Below, one piece after another: positions 9,619 to 18,016 of a DNA stretch of 64,000 bases. The position numbers and the translations under genes are program-made. Numbering within the stretch: position 1 is the first letter of the stretch; each line of letters starts with the position of its first letter. Source of the stretch: Chromohalobacter sarecensis (GTDB lineage Bacteria > Pseudomonadota > Gammaproteobacteria > Pseudomonadales > Halomonadaceae); NCBI RefSeq assembly GCF_023061135.1, contig NZ_JAKGAN010000004.1:1-64000 (forward strand), given 5' to 3'. Below the pieces are notes generated by a model. The model did not search any database. It saw only the letters and a list, made by a program, of their open reading frames with translations, and was not told where the DNA came from.

Positions 9619-9639
9619 GTGAAAACGATCGTTTTACAT
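9619..9639 (+). promoter_or_regulatory. Second TetR-type operator before the MFS gene
   Basis: The perfect 14-base palindrome AAAACGATCGTTTT (9622-9635), extended to TTTTACA on one side, matches half of the operator in the tetR promoter. A weak promoter TTTAAC (9581-9586) / TACATT (9604-9609), 17 bases apart, would place the transcript start just before the site. Confidence 0.7.
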
Positions 9640-9683
9640 TTCGTTAACACGATCCCGGCCACAGGCCGAAGGGAGTACACCGC

Positions 9684-10868
9684 ATGACGCGCATCGAATT
9701 CCGCCTGATCGTCGCCGGCACCATGCTGATCGGCACCACCTACGGTCTGGCACGCTTCGCCTATGGGCTCTTCCTGCCCGGTATGCGCGACGATGTCGGC
9801 TTGAGCCCGGCCCTGGCCGGTGTCATCGGTAGCGGCGCCTATGTCGGCTACTGCCTCGCCATCGTGCTCAGCGCGCTGCTGGTGGAGCGCTTCGGGCAGC
9901 GCCGGATCGCTGTCGCCGCCGCCCTGATCGCAGCGGCCGGCATGGCAGGCGTCGCCCTCAGCACGCAGCCATTGTGGCTGGCCGGCACCATTCTGCTCGC
10001 GGGGACGAGCACCGGGCTGGCATCGCCGCCCATGGCGCAGGCAGTGTCCCGCGCGATCACCGCGCCACGGCAAGGGCGAGCCAACACCGTCATCAACGCC
10101 GGTACCAGCCTGGGTGTCGCGGTTTCCGGACCGGTCGCTTTCATCGCCACCGGCCAGTGGCGGCTCGCCTACGCCGCCTTTGCCATTGCCGCGTTGCTCA
10201 ATGCGCTGTTGTTGCTGATCAGCATGCCTCGCGCGGGCACCCATGACGCCGCCTCGACCGACAGTCACCAAGACGCCGATCGTCCTGGCGGGCTCTGGCG
10301 CCCTCGTGTGTTGACGCTCGTGGTAGCAGCCGCCGGGATGGGCACGGCCAGCGCCGCCTTCTGGACCTTCTCGAGCGATGTGGTCATCACGCTGGGGCAT
10401 TTCGAGCAGGCGACGGCCAACATCGTCTGGATTCTGATCGGCGTCGCGGGGTTGGCCGGCGGCGCGGCGGGCGACTTGATCGCACGCTTTGGCCTCAACG
10501 TCGTGCATCGCGGCAGTCTCGCGGCCATGGCTGGCGCGCTCGGCTTACTGGTACTCAGCCCCTCGAACCTGGCAGCGGTGCTGGTCGCGGCCGCACTCTT
10601 CGGTGCGGCCTACATCATGCTGACCGGCGTCTATCTCGTCTGGGGCATCCGGCTGTATGCGGATCGCCCCGTCATCGGGTTGGGACTGCCCTTCCTGATG
10701 ATCGTCGTCGGCCAAATCGTCGGCTCGCCCCTCGCGGGCTACCTGATCGGCAGCCGAGGGTATCTCGTCTGCTTCATCGCCTTCGCGCTGATCGCGGTGG
10801 CCACGGCCCTCATCGGCTACAGGACCGCCGAGCGCGCGGCGCTCCAACCGGCTTCCACTTCCCCCTGA
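9684..10868 (+). CDS. MFS transporter controlled by the adjacent TetR regulator
   Basis: This 394-residue inner-membrane protein has about twelve hydrophobic helices in two halves, separated by a polar loop around residues 186-205. The loop between helices 2 and 3 reads VERFGQRRIAV, the usual MFS signature position. The RBS is GGGAG 8 bases before ATG. Its start YGLARFAYGLFLPGMRDD resembles the YbfB-like group of MFS proteins, but the substrate is unknown. The neighbouring TetR gene and shared operator suggest an inducible efflux role. Confidence 0.88.
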   Translation: MTRIEFRLIVAGTMLIGTTYGLARFAYGLFLPGMRDDVGLSPALAGVIGSGAYVGYCLAIVLSALLVERFGQRRIAVAAALIAAAGMAGVALSTQPLWLAGTILLAGTSTGLASPPMAQAVSRAITAPRQGRANTVINAGTSLGVAVSGPVAFIATGQWRLAYAAFAIAALLNALLLLISMPRAGTHDAASTDSHQDADRPGGLWRPRVLTLVVAAAGMGTASAAFWTFSSDVVITLGHFEQATANIVWILIGVAGLAGGAAGDLIARFGLNVVHRGSLAAMAGALGLLVLSPSNLAAVLVAAALFGAAYIMLTGVYLVWGIRLYADRPVIGLGLPFLMIVVGQIVGSPLAGYLIGSRGYLVCFIAFALIAVATALIGYRTAERAALQPASTSP

Positions 10869-10945
10869 CATCTACGTTCCCAGCAGATGCAGCGGCACTC
10901 ACGGGACATGTCAGGTTCTTGATGGCAACGCGATAAGGAGAAGAT

Positions 10946-11095
10946 ATGCGTAACGATGAGCAGTATCGAAACAGCGATCAGGCCGAACATGAAAAGGCTC
11001 TGAAAGTGATATATATGCCGGCGATGCCGCCTCTCGGACTCTTCGTATGGAGCAAGAAGACGCTCCGGCGGCTCCTGGAAAAGGTACGCGCCTGA
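10946..11095 (+). CDS. Possible 49-residue small protein
   Basis: A 49-codon ORF starts at ATG 10946, behind a strong ribosome-binding site (AAGGAG, 10 bases upstream), and ends in TGA at 11093-11095. The product begins MRNDEQYRNSDQAEHEK, has a short hydrophobic centre (VIYMPAMPPLGLFVW) and a basic tail (SKKTLRRLLEKVRA). It is followed by a textbook intrinsic terminator at 11121-11166, so it looks like a complete small transcription unit. I recognise no family. A short second frame overlaps its stop (ATGCGC at 11094). Confidence 0.5.
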   Translation: MRNDEQYRNSDQAEHEKALKVIYMPAMPPLGLFVWSKKTLRRLLEKVRA

Positions 11096-11120
11096 TGCGC
11101 TTGGAGGAACGCAGCATGAG

Positions 11121-11165
11121 ACGGCATCCCCTGTTGGCGTGGCCCGCAGGGGATGCCGTTCTTTT
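11121..11165 (+). terminator. Intrinsic terminator after the small ORF
   Basis: A perfect 13-bp stem (11121-11133 with 11147-11159) with a 13-base loop is followed by TTCTTTT. It ends the transcript of the 49-codon ORF, and separates it from the EamA gene. Confidence 0.85.
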
Positions 11166-11217
11166 ACGGCAGTCTATGATTCGATTTTTCACTTCACCCT
11201 GACATCAGGAGCTCTCA

Positions 11218-12105
11218 ATGGCAGGTGCAACGGCACTCGTGGTTCTCGCCTCACTTTGCTGGGGTCTATCCGGCGGCATCGGCGGCATGCTCATGGCGGA
11301 CGACTGGGATGCGTTCGTCGTCTCATTCTACCGGGGCGCCATCGGCCTGCTGTTCGTTCTCGGCTGGTTGGCAATCCGCCCGCGCCATAGTGGGTTACGC
11401 AATCGCCGTCTGTGGGGCTGGTCAGCAGTGGCCGGCCTGGGGGTCGCCGGCAACTTCGCGTTCTACTTCCTCAGCATCTCGCAGGGCAGCGTCGCGGTGG
11501 CGGCGACACTGATGTACTCGGCGCCGATCTTCGTCTATCTGCTCTCGTTCGTGCTGAAGCTCGAACAACCCACGCCGATAAAATGGGCCGCCATCGTGGT
11601 GGTGATGCTCGGTATCGTACTGCTGACGCGTATTTATGACGTCGGCGCAGGTGGAATCACCCTACTCGGTGTGGGTGCCGGGCTGCTGGCCGGGGTCTCC
11701 TACGCGGTGTTCATCTTCGGGTTCAAGTACGCCGCGCCGCACGGCAGCCCACAGGCCATTCTGGTGATTGCCTTCGCGGTCCTCGCCGTGCTCCTGGTCG
11801 GCCTTGGCGACACCAGCCAAACCCTGGACGTGCTGCACACGCCGGACTGGCCGCTGTTCGTCACACTGGGGATACTCGGCGCCGGGCTCTCGTTCATCTT
11901 CTACATCGCCGGCCTGAAACACACCGCCCCCGCCGTCGCTTCCATCGTCGCCATGGTCGAACCCGTCACCGCCTCGCTCTTCGGCGTCGTGGTCCTCGGC
12001 GAAAACTTGGTAAGCATCCAGATCGTCGGGATGGTGCTGATCCTCACCACGGTGACGGCACTGAGCGTCTACTCCAGTCCCAAGCAAAGCGTGGCCGAGG
12101 ATTAG
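11218..12105 (+). CDS. EamA/DMT family permease
   Basis: The 295-residue protein has ten hydrophobic helices in two EamA repeats, the drug/metabolite transporter fold used for export or uptake of amino acids and metabolites. The second repeat ends IVAMVEPVTASLFGVVVLGE, a classical EamA signature. AGGAG precedes the ATG at a good distance. Two decayed copies of the last ~40-55 codons occur at 15959-16081 and 19102-19266, each beside a LysE exporter gene, so this locus has been duplicated. The substrate cannot be predicted. Confidence 0.9.
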   Translation: MAGATALVVLASLCWGLSGGIGGMLMADDWDAFVVSFYRGAIGLLFVLGWLAIRPRHSGLRNRRLWGWSAVAGLGVAGNFAFYFLSISQGSVAVAATLMYSAPIFVYLLSFVLKLEQPTPIKWAAIVVVMLGIVLLTRIYDVGAGGITLLGVGAGLLAGVSYAVFIFGFKYAAPHGSPQAILVIAFAVLAVLLVGLGDTSQTLDVLHTPDWPLFVTLGILGAGLSFIFYIAGLKHTAPAVASIVAMVEPVTASLFGVVVLGENLVSIQIVGMVLILTTVTALSVYSSPKQSVAED

Positions 12106-12273
12106 AGCCACTGCCTGATTGGGGAAGCAGAAATATCAGATTGGCATTCACAGGCGGCGAAAAGTGAAATGAGAAAGAAAACATAAACGCCAACGCTGAT
12201 CTATCATGAGATTGATTCTCGAAGCGCTATTTTCTCAGTCACCTGACGCTCAACAAGCCTCACAATCAAACCT

Positions 12274-14010
12274 ATGCACTCTACCGCCCGACACTGGCTA
12301 AGCATTAGCTACCGCATTAGCGCCATTTCCCTGGTGGCGGTGACCGTCGGTGCGGTTGCTTCTCTGTGCGCCATCGGTTTTGTGGAGGCGGTAGCATGGT
12401 TGAACCACCGGCTGCTGGTGTCACCTTACGCACGGATTCAATGGGGCGAGCGACCAGGACTGGTGATGGCCGCGACGGTACTGGTGCCCACGCTGGGCGG
12501 CCTAGTCGTGGGGCTTTTGATGCGCTATGGCTCGAGTGTGCGGCGGGCACTAGCGCCGCCGGACGCCATTCTCGCGGTGCAGACCGATCAACCGCTGCCG
12601 AGCTTGCGCGATGGTATCGTTTCCACCCTGGCGGCGATTGTCTCGCTAGGCAGTGGCGCCAGTGTGGGCCAGTACGGGCCCATGGTGTACCTGGGCACGC
12701 TGTTTGGGGCGCTGGCTGCCAAGCTGAAATTGGGCGTCAAGGATCTGAAAGCCATTGCCATTGCCTGCGGCGTGTCCGCCGCGATTGCGACGGCGTTTAA
12801 TGCACCCATTGCCGGACTGGTGTTCGCCCACGAGGTAATACTGCGTCACTATTCGCTGCGCGCCTTTGCACCAGTCACGGTGGCGGCAGCCACGGGATAT
12901 GTATTGGCCAATGTGGTGTTTGAGCTTGAGCCTTTGTTCTTGGTGGATTTTGCCGGCGTTAGCCATAGCTACGAGTTTTTGCTCTTCGCTTTTGAGGGAA
13001 TGTTGTGCGCGCTGCTGGCCTGGGTATTTATCCGCTTGATTGAGAAGGCCGGCAAACTGGCCGCCCTGGTCCGGTTGCCACAAACGATCAAGCCTGCCGG
13101 TGCCGGATTGGCGCTGGGGCTGGTGGCGTTGTGGATACCGGAGGTACTGGGTATCGGCCAGGAGAGTCTGCGCTTTGCGACCATTCCCGGCGCTTTCGGG
13201 GCTGGAGAGCTGGGTTTACTCGTCACCCTGAAGCTGCTGGTCACGGCCTTGTGCGTGGGCTTCGGTTTCGTGGGCGGGGTATTCAGTCCGGCGCTGTTGA
13301 TCGGGATACTGTTTGGTTCATTGTTCGGCATGACGGCACAAACGATCGTGCCGCTGGAGTTGTCCGGCCTGGTGGCTTACGCCATTGGGGGCATGATGGC
13401 GCTGGCGAGCGCAGTGATCGGCGCGCCGCTGACGACCATACTGATCGTGTTTGAGTTGACCCGCAATTACGACTTGACCATTGCGGCGATGGTAACGGTA
13501 GTGTTTTGCAACCTGGTCTCCTATCGGATGGTGGGCCGCTCGCTGTTTGATCGGCAACTGTGTGCACGGGGTTTCGATCTTCGCCAGGGCCGCGACCGGG
13601 CGATTCTCCAGAGCCTGGCGATTGCCGATTACGCCTCGACTGATGTCACGCGCGCGGATGCCACCGATACCGCTGGCGCCATCCGCACACTACTTGTCGA
13701 ACAGCAGCGGGCCGAGGCCGTACTCACCGGCGCTCAGGGCTATTTTGTCGGCTGTGTGCGCCTGCAGACACTCCTCACCCTGCCCGATGCCGAGCCGGTG
13801 CCCCGGAAGCATTGGCGTATTGATCCCGCGTTTACCCACGCCACCAGTGTCTGGGACGCCATGAACGCGCTGGAGGGTTTCGTGGGCGAATCGGTTCCGA
13901 TTCTGGACGACGACGGCCGCCCCGTTGGCAGTGTCTCCGAGGAAGCGGTGATCCGTGCCTACCTGGGCATCGTCGATGACTTGCGACGGGAGGAAAATGC
14001 GACCGCTTAA
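12274..14010 (+). CDS. CLC-type chloride channel/transporter with CBS domains
   Basis: The 578-residue protein has the CLC membrane domain (residues about 15-430) and a C-terminal CBS pair (about 450-570, with SVPILDDDGRPVGSVSE). Selectivity-filter motifs are present: GSGASVGQYGP at 126-136 and GGVFSPALLIG. In CLC proteins the first motif normally reads GREGP, and its Glu is the gating/proton-exchange residue. Here that place is Tyr134. This suggests a passive channel or altered coupling. No good ribosome-binding site is seen before ATG. The gene overlaps the next one by 14 bases, and its codon use (many TTG Leu codons) looks less GC-rich than that of its neighbours. Confidence 0.92.
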   Translation: MHSTARHWLSISYRISAISLVAVTVGAVASLCAIGFVEAVAWLNHRLLVSPYARIQWGERPGLVMAATVLVPTLGGLVVGLLMRYGSSVRRALAPPDAILAVQTDQPLPSLRDGIVSTLAAIVSLGSGASVGQYGPMVYLGTLFGALAAKLKLGVKDLKAIAIACGVSAAIATAFNAPIAGLVFAHEVILRHYSLRAFAPVTVAAATGYVLANVVFELEPLFLVDFAGVSHSYEFLLFAFEGMLCALLAWVFIRLIEKAGKLAALVRLPQTIKPAGAGLALGLVALWIPEVLGIGQESLRFATIPGAFGAGELGLLVTLKLLVTALCVGFGFVGGVFSPALLIGILFGSLFGMTAQTIVPLELSGLVAYAIGGMMALASAVIGAPLTTILIVFELTRNYDLTIAAMVTVVFCNLVSYRMVGRSLFDRQLCARGFDLRQGRDRAILQSLAIADYASTDVTRADATDTAGAIRTLLVEQQRAEAVLTGAQGYFVGCVRLQTLLTLPDAEPVPRKHWRIDPAFTHATSVWDAMNALEGFVGESVPILDDDGRPVGSVSEEAVIRAYLGIVDDLRREENATA

Positions 14011-15097
14011 TCTGATGTGGCTACTCACCACCGTGCTGACGCTACCGGCGCTGGCGGATACGGACCACCCCACGCTCACGGTGGTCACCTGGGGCGGCGC
14101 CTACGAGCGTAGCCAGCACGAAGCCTACTTCGAATCCTTTACCGAAAAAACCGGCATCGAGGTAGAAACCGTACGTTTTAACGGCGGGTTGGACGCCCTA
14201 AAAGAAGCCTACGCCAAGGGCAATCACTCTTGGGATGTGATCGACATGATCAAGGCCAACGCCGACACCGCCTGCGAGCAGGGCTTGCTGCGCGAACTGG
14301 ACCCCAGCATCCTTGCCCCCGCGCCCGACAGCACCCCCGCGAGCGAGGACTTTATAAAAGGCGCCATTGGCCGCTGCGCGGTGACGCAATTGGTATTCTC
14401 TACCGTGATCGCCTATGACGACCGGGCCTTCCCCGGTGTAAAACCCCGTCGCGTCGAGGACTTTTTCGATACCCAGCGCTTCCCCGGCCGGCGCGCCCTG
14501 CGCCGCGCGCCAGTGGGACTGTTTGAATGGGCGCTGATGAGCCAAGGCGTGCCCCGCAGTCAGCTCTATGATCTTCTAAGTACCGAGCGCGGCCTTGACC
14601 TGGCCTTCAACCAATTGGATAAACTGCGCGGGCAGCTCACCTGGTGGACCGGTGGCAACGAGCCGGCCCGGCTGCTGGCCGAAGGCAAAGTCGCCATGGC
14701 CTCCGGCTACAACGGACGCTTTTTCGATGCCCAGGTCAACGACGGTGCCCCTATCACCATTATCTGGGATGGCCAACTACTGGACTACAACAGTTGGGCC
14801 ATCCCCGCCCAAGCGGATCAACCCCAGCTTGCTGAACGCTTCATCCGCTACGCTACGCGCGCCGAGCCCATGGCCCATCAAGCCAGTCTGATCAGCTACA
14901 GCCCCTCGCGTCATTCGGCCCGCGAGCGAGTGGGGTTACATAAAGAGACCTCCACCCCCATGCGCCCCTATTTGCCCACCCTGCCCGCGCATCTGGAAAA
15001 AGCCATACACCGTGATCAGCAGTGGTACACCCAGACATTTGACCTGCGCTGGCGATTGTTTGAGCACTGGATGAACCGGCACGACACACCGGACTAG
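13997..15097 (+). CDS. Periplasmic solute-binding protein (PotD-like), orphan
   Basis: From ATG 13997 the 366-residue protein has a signal peptide (MRPLNLMWLLTTVLTLPALA, cut after ALA) and the extracellular binding-protein fold of the spermidine/putrescine group (TVVTWGGAYERSQ at the N-terminus, LLAEGKVAMASGYNGR and LLDYNSWAIPA further on). The ribosome-binding site GGGAGGA lies inside the CLC gene, and the genes overlap by 14 bases, so they are co-translated. No ABC permease or ATPase gene is near. Either it serves a distant ABC transporter or works with the CLC protein; the overlap favours a functional link. Confidence 0.88.
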   Translation: MRPLNLMWLLTTVLTLPALADTDHPTLTVVTWGGAYERSQHEAYFESFTEKTGIEVETVRFNGGLDALKEAYAKGNHSWDVIDMIKANADTACEQGLLRELDPSILAPAPDSTPASEDFIKGAIGRCAVTQLVFSTVIAYDDRAFPGVKPRRVEDFFDTQRFPGRRALRRAPVGLFEWALMSQGVPRSQLYDLLSTERGLDLAFNQLDKLRGQLTWWTGGNEPARLLAEGKVAMASGYNGRFFDAQVNDGAPITIIWDGQLLDYNSWAIPAQADQPQLAERFIRYATRAEPMAHQASLISYSPSRHSARERVGLHKETSTPMRPYLPTLPAHLEKAIHRDQQWYTQTFDLRWRLFEHWMNRHDTPD

Positions 15098-15278
15098 CAC
15101 CTCCAACCCAAGCGCTCACCTCCATAGTGGCCATTGCAGCCCTAAAGGACATGGCTGATGATTCGTAGAGATTAGCGCCGCCCGTATTGGAACCAGAATC
15201 ATTGCAAAGCAAAAATCATGGCATCCGGTGCGTGGGGTATTCAGGCTGCAAGTGGGGAGGCGTGCCGCTATGCCGATA

Positions 15279-15914
15279 TCACTTGGTACTCGCGGCTAGA
15301 CGCGCGCCCAAGGCAACGAATAAGGCGCCAAGACCGCGATCCATCCACATGCCCACTCGCGGGCTTGCCTTCAAGAAAGCGCCCAGCTTCGCCCCCATCA
15401 TTACCAAGAGAGGCTCTATAAACGCCGCGACCACGATAATCAAGCTGCCGTGCAAGAACAGTTGGGCGCCCACCGGCCCGGCACCTTCCACGACAAATTG
15501 CGGCAAAAAGGCTAGGAAGAAGATGGCCACTTTGGGATTCAAGGCGGACACCAGCACACCTTGCCAATAGACCGACTGCTCCTTTGCGTCTCGGCCTCCG
15601 CCATTGGAAATAAAAGAATCCCCCTTGGACAACAGCATCTTGACGCCGAGCCATATCAAATAGGCAGCCCCTACCCACTTGATCACCGAGAACGCCACAG
15701 CCGATGTGGCCAAAATGGCCGACAGCCCCGCCGCCGCCATGGCCACATGTAATGCCGTCCCCGACCAACCCCCGAGCATCGCAGCGAACCCATATCGACG
15801 CCCGCTGCGTAGCGTCTGGCCTAGCATGAACGCGATATCCGGCCCTGGAGAAAGGTTCAGAAGCACCGCCGCTGACAAAAACGCCAGCCAATGTACCAAC
15901 GTGTAATCGAACAT
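15279..15914 (-). CDS. LysE/RhtB family amino-acid exporter, copy 1
   Basis: The 211-residue inner-membrane protein has the LysE family start (MFDYTLVHWLAFLSAAVLLNLSPGPD in two parts) with the conserved NLSPGPDIAF motif and about six helices. The family exports amino acids such as lysine, threonine or homoserine. Copy 2 at 19349-19984 differs at about 18 of 211 residues by my reading. Homology between the two copies also continues about 75 bases past the stop codons. I chose the ATG at 15914, matching copy 2; an upstream start at 15956 adds 14 residues not shared with copy 2. Confidence 0.9.
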   Translation of the reverse strand: MFDYTLVHWLAFLSAAVLLNLSPGPDIAFMLGQTLRSGRRYGFAAMLGGWSGTALHVAMAAAGLSAILATSAVAFSVIKWVGAAYLIWLGVKMLLSKGDSFISNGGGRDAKEQSVYWQGVLVSALNPKVAIFFLAFLPQFVVEGAGPVGAQLFLHGSLIIVVAAFIEPLLVMMGAKLGAFLKASPRVGMWMDRGLGALFVALGARLAASTK

Positions 15915-15958
15915 ATCGAAATTTCCTTTATTTTCTACGTCAAAGGCTTGCGTCACAG

Positions 15959-16081
15959 AACCCCGCCGTCGCCTCCATCATCGCCATGGTGGAAGCTGTC
16001 CTCGCATCGCGCTTAGGCGTCGCTTTTCTCGGAGCCCCTTGGTGAGCATTAAGGTCATCGGGACGGTTCTTATCCTAGCTA
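15959..16081 (+). pseudogene. Decayed 3' fragment of the EamA gene, copy A
   Basis: Reads PAVASIIAMVEAVLASRLGVAFLG, matching the end of the intact EamA protein (PAVASIVAMVEPVTASLFGVVVLGE), then a frameshift followed by LVSIKVIGTVLIL. No start or N-terminal part remains. It lies beside LysE copy 1. Confidence 0.8.
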
Positions 16082-16097
16082 GGTTGGCAGCGATTCA

Positions 16098-16643
16098 TCA
16101 GGCATTCACCACCAATTTTGGCCAAATCTCCAGCCATCTTTTGGACTTTATCCTAGCTTCGAAATCAGTTCGCTTTGGCCGTTTTGAGTTCAGGGTAATG
16201 GTGAAGTCGAATAGCCGCTCAACATCGAAAGGCGCCACAATCGTTATCTCACCATTTTCATCCAATGCGGCCCCCACGGCAGTTTCCATCTCTACCCAGA
16301 AACTCATGGCATCTTCAGTCGAAATGTACGGAGTATCCGAATTCCGCTCGTGCATTCTTGCCTGATTCTTCACCGACCATGGAAGCGTCGAAATGCTTTT
16401 TAAATCATTCTCAATTTCTCGGTCACGAGATTCACTACAATCGCGTGGATCGTAGTAAATCAAGTCAACGTCGTTCAGATCGGTAGCCGATGAAAGCTCA
16501 TGAAGATTATCCCAAACCAAGTTCCTAACGAACCCCGCAGCGATACACCACTCCGGCAGCTTTTTCTCAGAAGCGATGGCAAGCGCCTTCATGCGTATAG
16601 GATCGCGCACCAACCAATCCTTGATCTGTGATTCGTAGTTCAT
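16098..16643 (-). CDS. Nucleotidyltransferase family protein
   Basis: The 181-residue protein matches the small nucleotidyltransferase family (NTP_transf_6/DUF925 type). GFVRNLVWDNLH and the acidic run ATDLNDVDLIYYD carry the polymerase-beta-like metal-binding aspartates, and the C-terminus has KSKRWLEIWPKL. Substrates of this family are not established. Base composition is AT-richer than the core genome. It is the last of a minus-strand series of small orphan genes between the two LysE copies. Confidence 0.8.
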   Translation of the reverse strand: MNYESQIKDWLVRDPIRMKALAIASEKKLPEWCIAAGFVRNLVWDNLHELSSATDLNDVDLIYYDPRDCSESRDREIENDLKSISTLPWSVKNQARMHERNSDTPYISTEDAMSFWVEMETAVGAALDENGEITIVAPFDVERLFDFTITLNSKRPKRTDFEARIKSKRWLEIWPKLVVNA

Positions 16644-16713
16644 ATCGATATCTGATATCAGCCATCACGCAGTTATCACGTGCATGACGTTGTTGGGTTC
16701 TCTCGTATCGATG

Positions 16714-17364
16714 CTAGCGGATACCAGACATCCGTAATATCTCGTCGCTTGGAACAAGAGCCAAGTCGGCAGCCGATAACCCAGACGCTAGGATAGCTTG
16801 GTCTACAATGTAGGTTCCCGCACGATAACCAATCCAACGCCGCCCATCCGGGTGCTGGAACATCCAATGGTCGTAAGAGGCCGAAACCGGGAGCTCTAGC
16901 AACTCAGCCACCCATTGCTCGACCTCGTCAGGATATTGCCCCCAAGGCGTCTTACGGCCCCCAAAATCTCGCTCAAATACGGTCGCAAGGCCCTCGCTGA
17001 CGACTCCCTCCATAAAGGAGACACGAGCCGCCCCACCATGCATGACCCATCCTCTTACCAAGTGATGAAGCTCATGAAACAACGTGAAATGCAGTTGGGC
17101 GCGAGCAACGGCGGCCACACCGCCCGGCAACCTCGCATCAACGGTCCACTCCACGCGACCTGGCGCGATTGCCATGCCCATCTCACCCGTTTCCGGGATA
17201 ACGAAAGGCCCCGTCTGACATGCCAGCTCAATATCCTCATTTAAGTCACCGAGGAAAGAACGAATCTCCGGTTCAGCATCGGCACACACCTCTTCAATAG
17301 TTCGACGGGCATCCTGTGAAAAATGTCGACAATTATTTGTATCAAGGAATAGAGGAACGATCAT
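16714..17364 (-). CDS. Putative zinc metalloprotease (DUF2268-like)
   Basis: From the ATG at 17364 the protein has 216 residues. HELHH in LHFTLFHELHHLVRGW is an HExxH zinc site, and the downstream FMEGVVSEGLATVFE supplies the likely third ligand Glu, the arrangement of DUF2268-type predicted Zn-dependent proteases. AAGGAA lies 9 bases before this ATG; the longer frame to 17430 lacks such a site. No signal peptide is visible, so it should be cytosolic. The target is unknown. Confidence 0.75.
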   Translation of the reverse strand: MIVPLFLDTNNCRHFSQDARRTIEEVCADAEPEIRSFLGDLNEDIELACQTGPFVIPETGEMGMAIAPGRVEWTVDARLPGGVAAVARAQLHFTLFHELHHLVRGWVMHGGAARVSFMEGVVSEGLATVFERDFGGRKTPWGQYPDEVEQWVAELLELPVSASYDHWMFQHPDGRRWIGYRAGTYIVDQAILASGLSAADLALVPSDEILRMSGIR

Positions 17365-17481
17365 CAGTGATTCCTTCAGTGAGACCTGTCGGTTCAAGGC
17401 GCTCAATACGCACGATTTTGTAGTAAACATGAAGCCATGGTGAAAAAATTCTCATCGCTATTTCCTTTATCATACAGTCGC

Positions 17482-17934
17482 CTAACACCTGATTTTAGCC
17501 GCGAGTGCCGACAAGACACTATCATCCTCACGCTTATAATCATGAGACGAAATATAACCTTCGTAATGATCGAAGTATTTTTCAACGCTAGACGCCACAG
17601 GTTTAAATTCAGAGTCTTCGCCTGTACCGTGCATAGGGAATAATTTTGCGTGCAAATGATCCACTCCGTAGCCCTCGAACATCATTCCAGTACGCGCAAC
17701 ACCATCCAATTTTTCATCGAGCAGCAGCGCTACACGCTTTGAAGCCAGCACCAATGCTGCCACAACTTCATCATCTTGAGCGAACAAATAGCTTGGAAAA
17801 TGGCACTTCGGTATGACCACTGAGAAACCAGGCGTATTGGGATAAATAGAAAGAAACGCCAAATGATCATCGTCCTCCCAAATCTTGTGGCATGGAACGT
17901 TACCTGCCACGATCTCGCAAAAAATACAGCTCAT
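17482..17934 (-). CDS. HIT domain protein with altered histidine triad
   Basis: The 150-residue protein starts MSCIFCEIVAGNVPCHKIWED, typical of HIT (nucleotide hydrolase/transferase) proteins, and has the GFSVVIPKCH segment. The triad normally reads H-x-H-x-H; here it is HLHAK, so the last His is Lys while the central catalytic His is kept. GAGGG precedes the ATG. Activity on AMP derivatives is therefore possible but uncertain. It is the gene before the predicted protease. Confidence 0.85.
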   Translation of the reverse strand: MSCIFCEIVAGNVPCHKIWEDDDHLAFLSIYPNTPGFSVVIPKCHFPSYLFAQDDEVVAALVLASKRVALLLDEKLDGVARTGMMFEGYGVDHLHAKLFPMHGTGEDSEFKPVASSVEKYFDHYEGYISSHDYKREDDSVLSALAAKIRC

Positions 17935-18016
17935 TTTTTACCCTCAGATTTACTGCATAGCACTTGCAGCAGGGACACGACGACAGGGTGCCACTTGTAT
18001 GCACTGGTCAGGAAAA

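Noticed and set aside
9582-10508. 308-codon minus-strand ORF opposite the MFS gene
   Set aside because: The sequence is Gly/Arg/His-rich without any fold signal and lies exactly under the MFS transporter; a GC-rich shadow frame.
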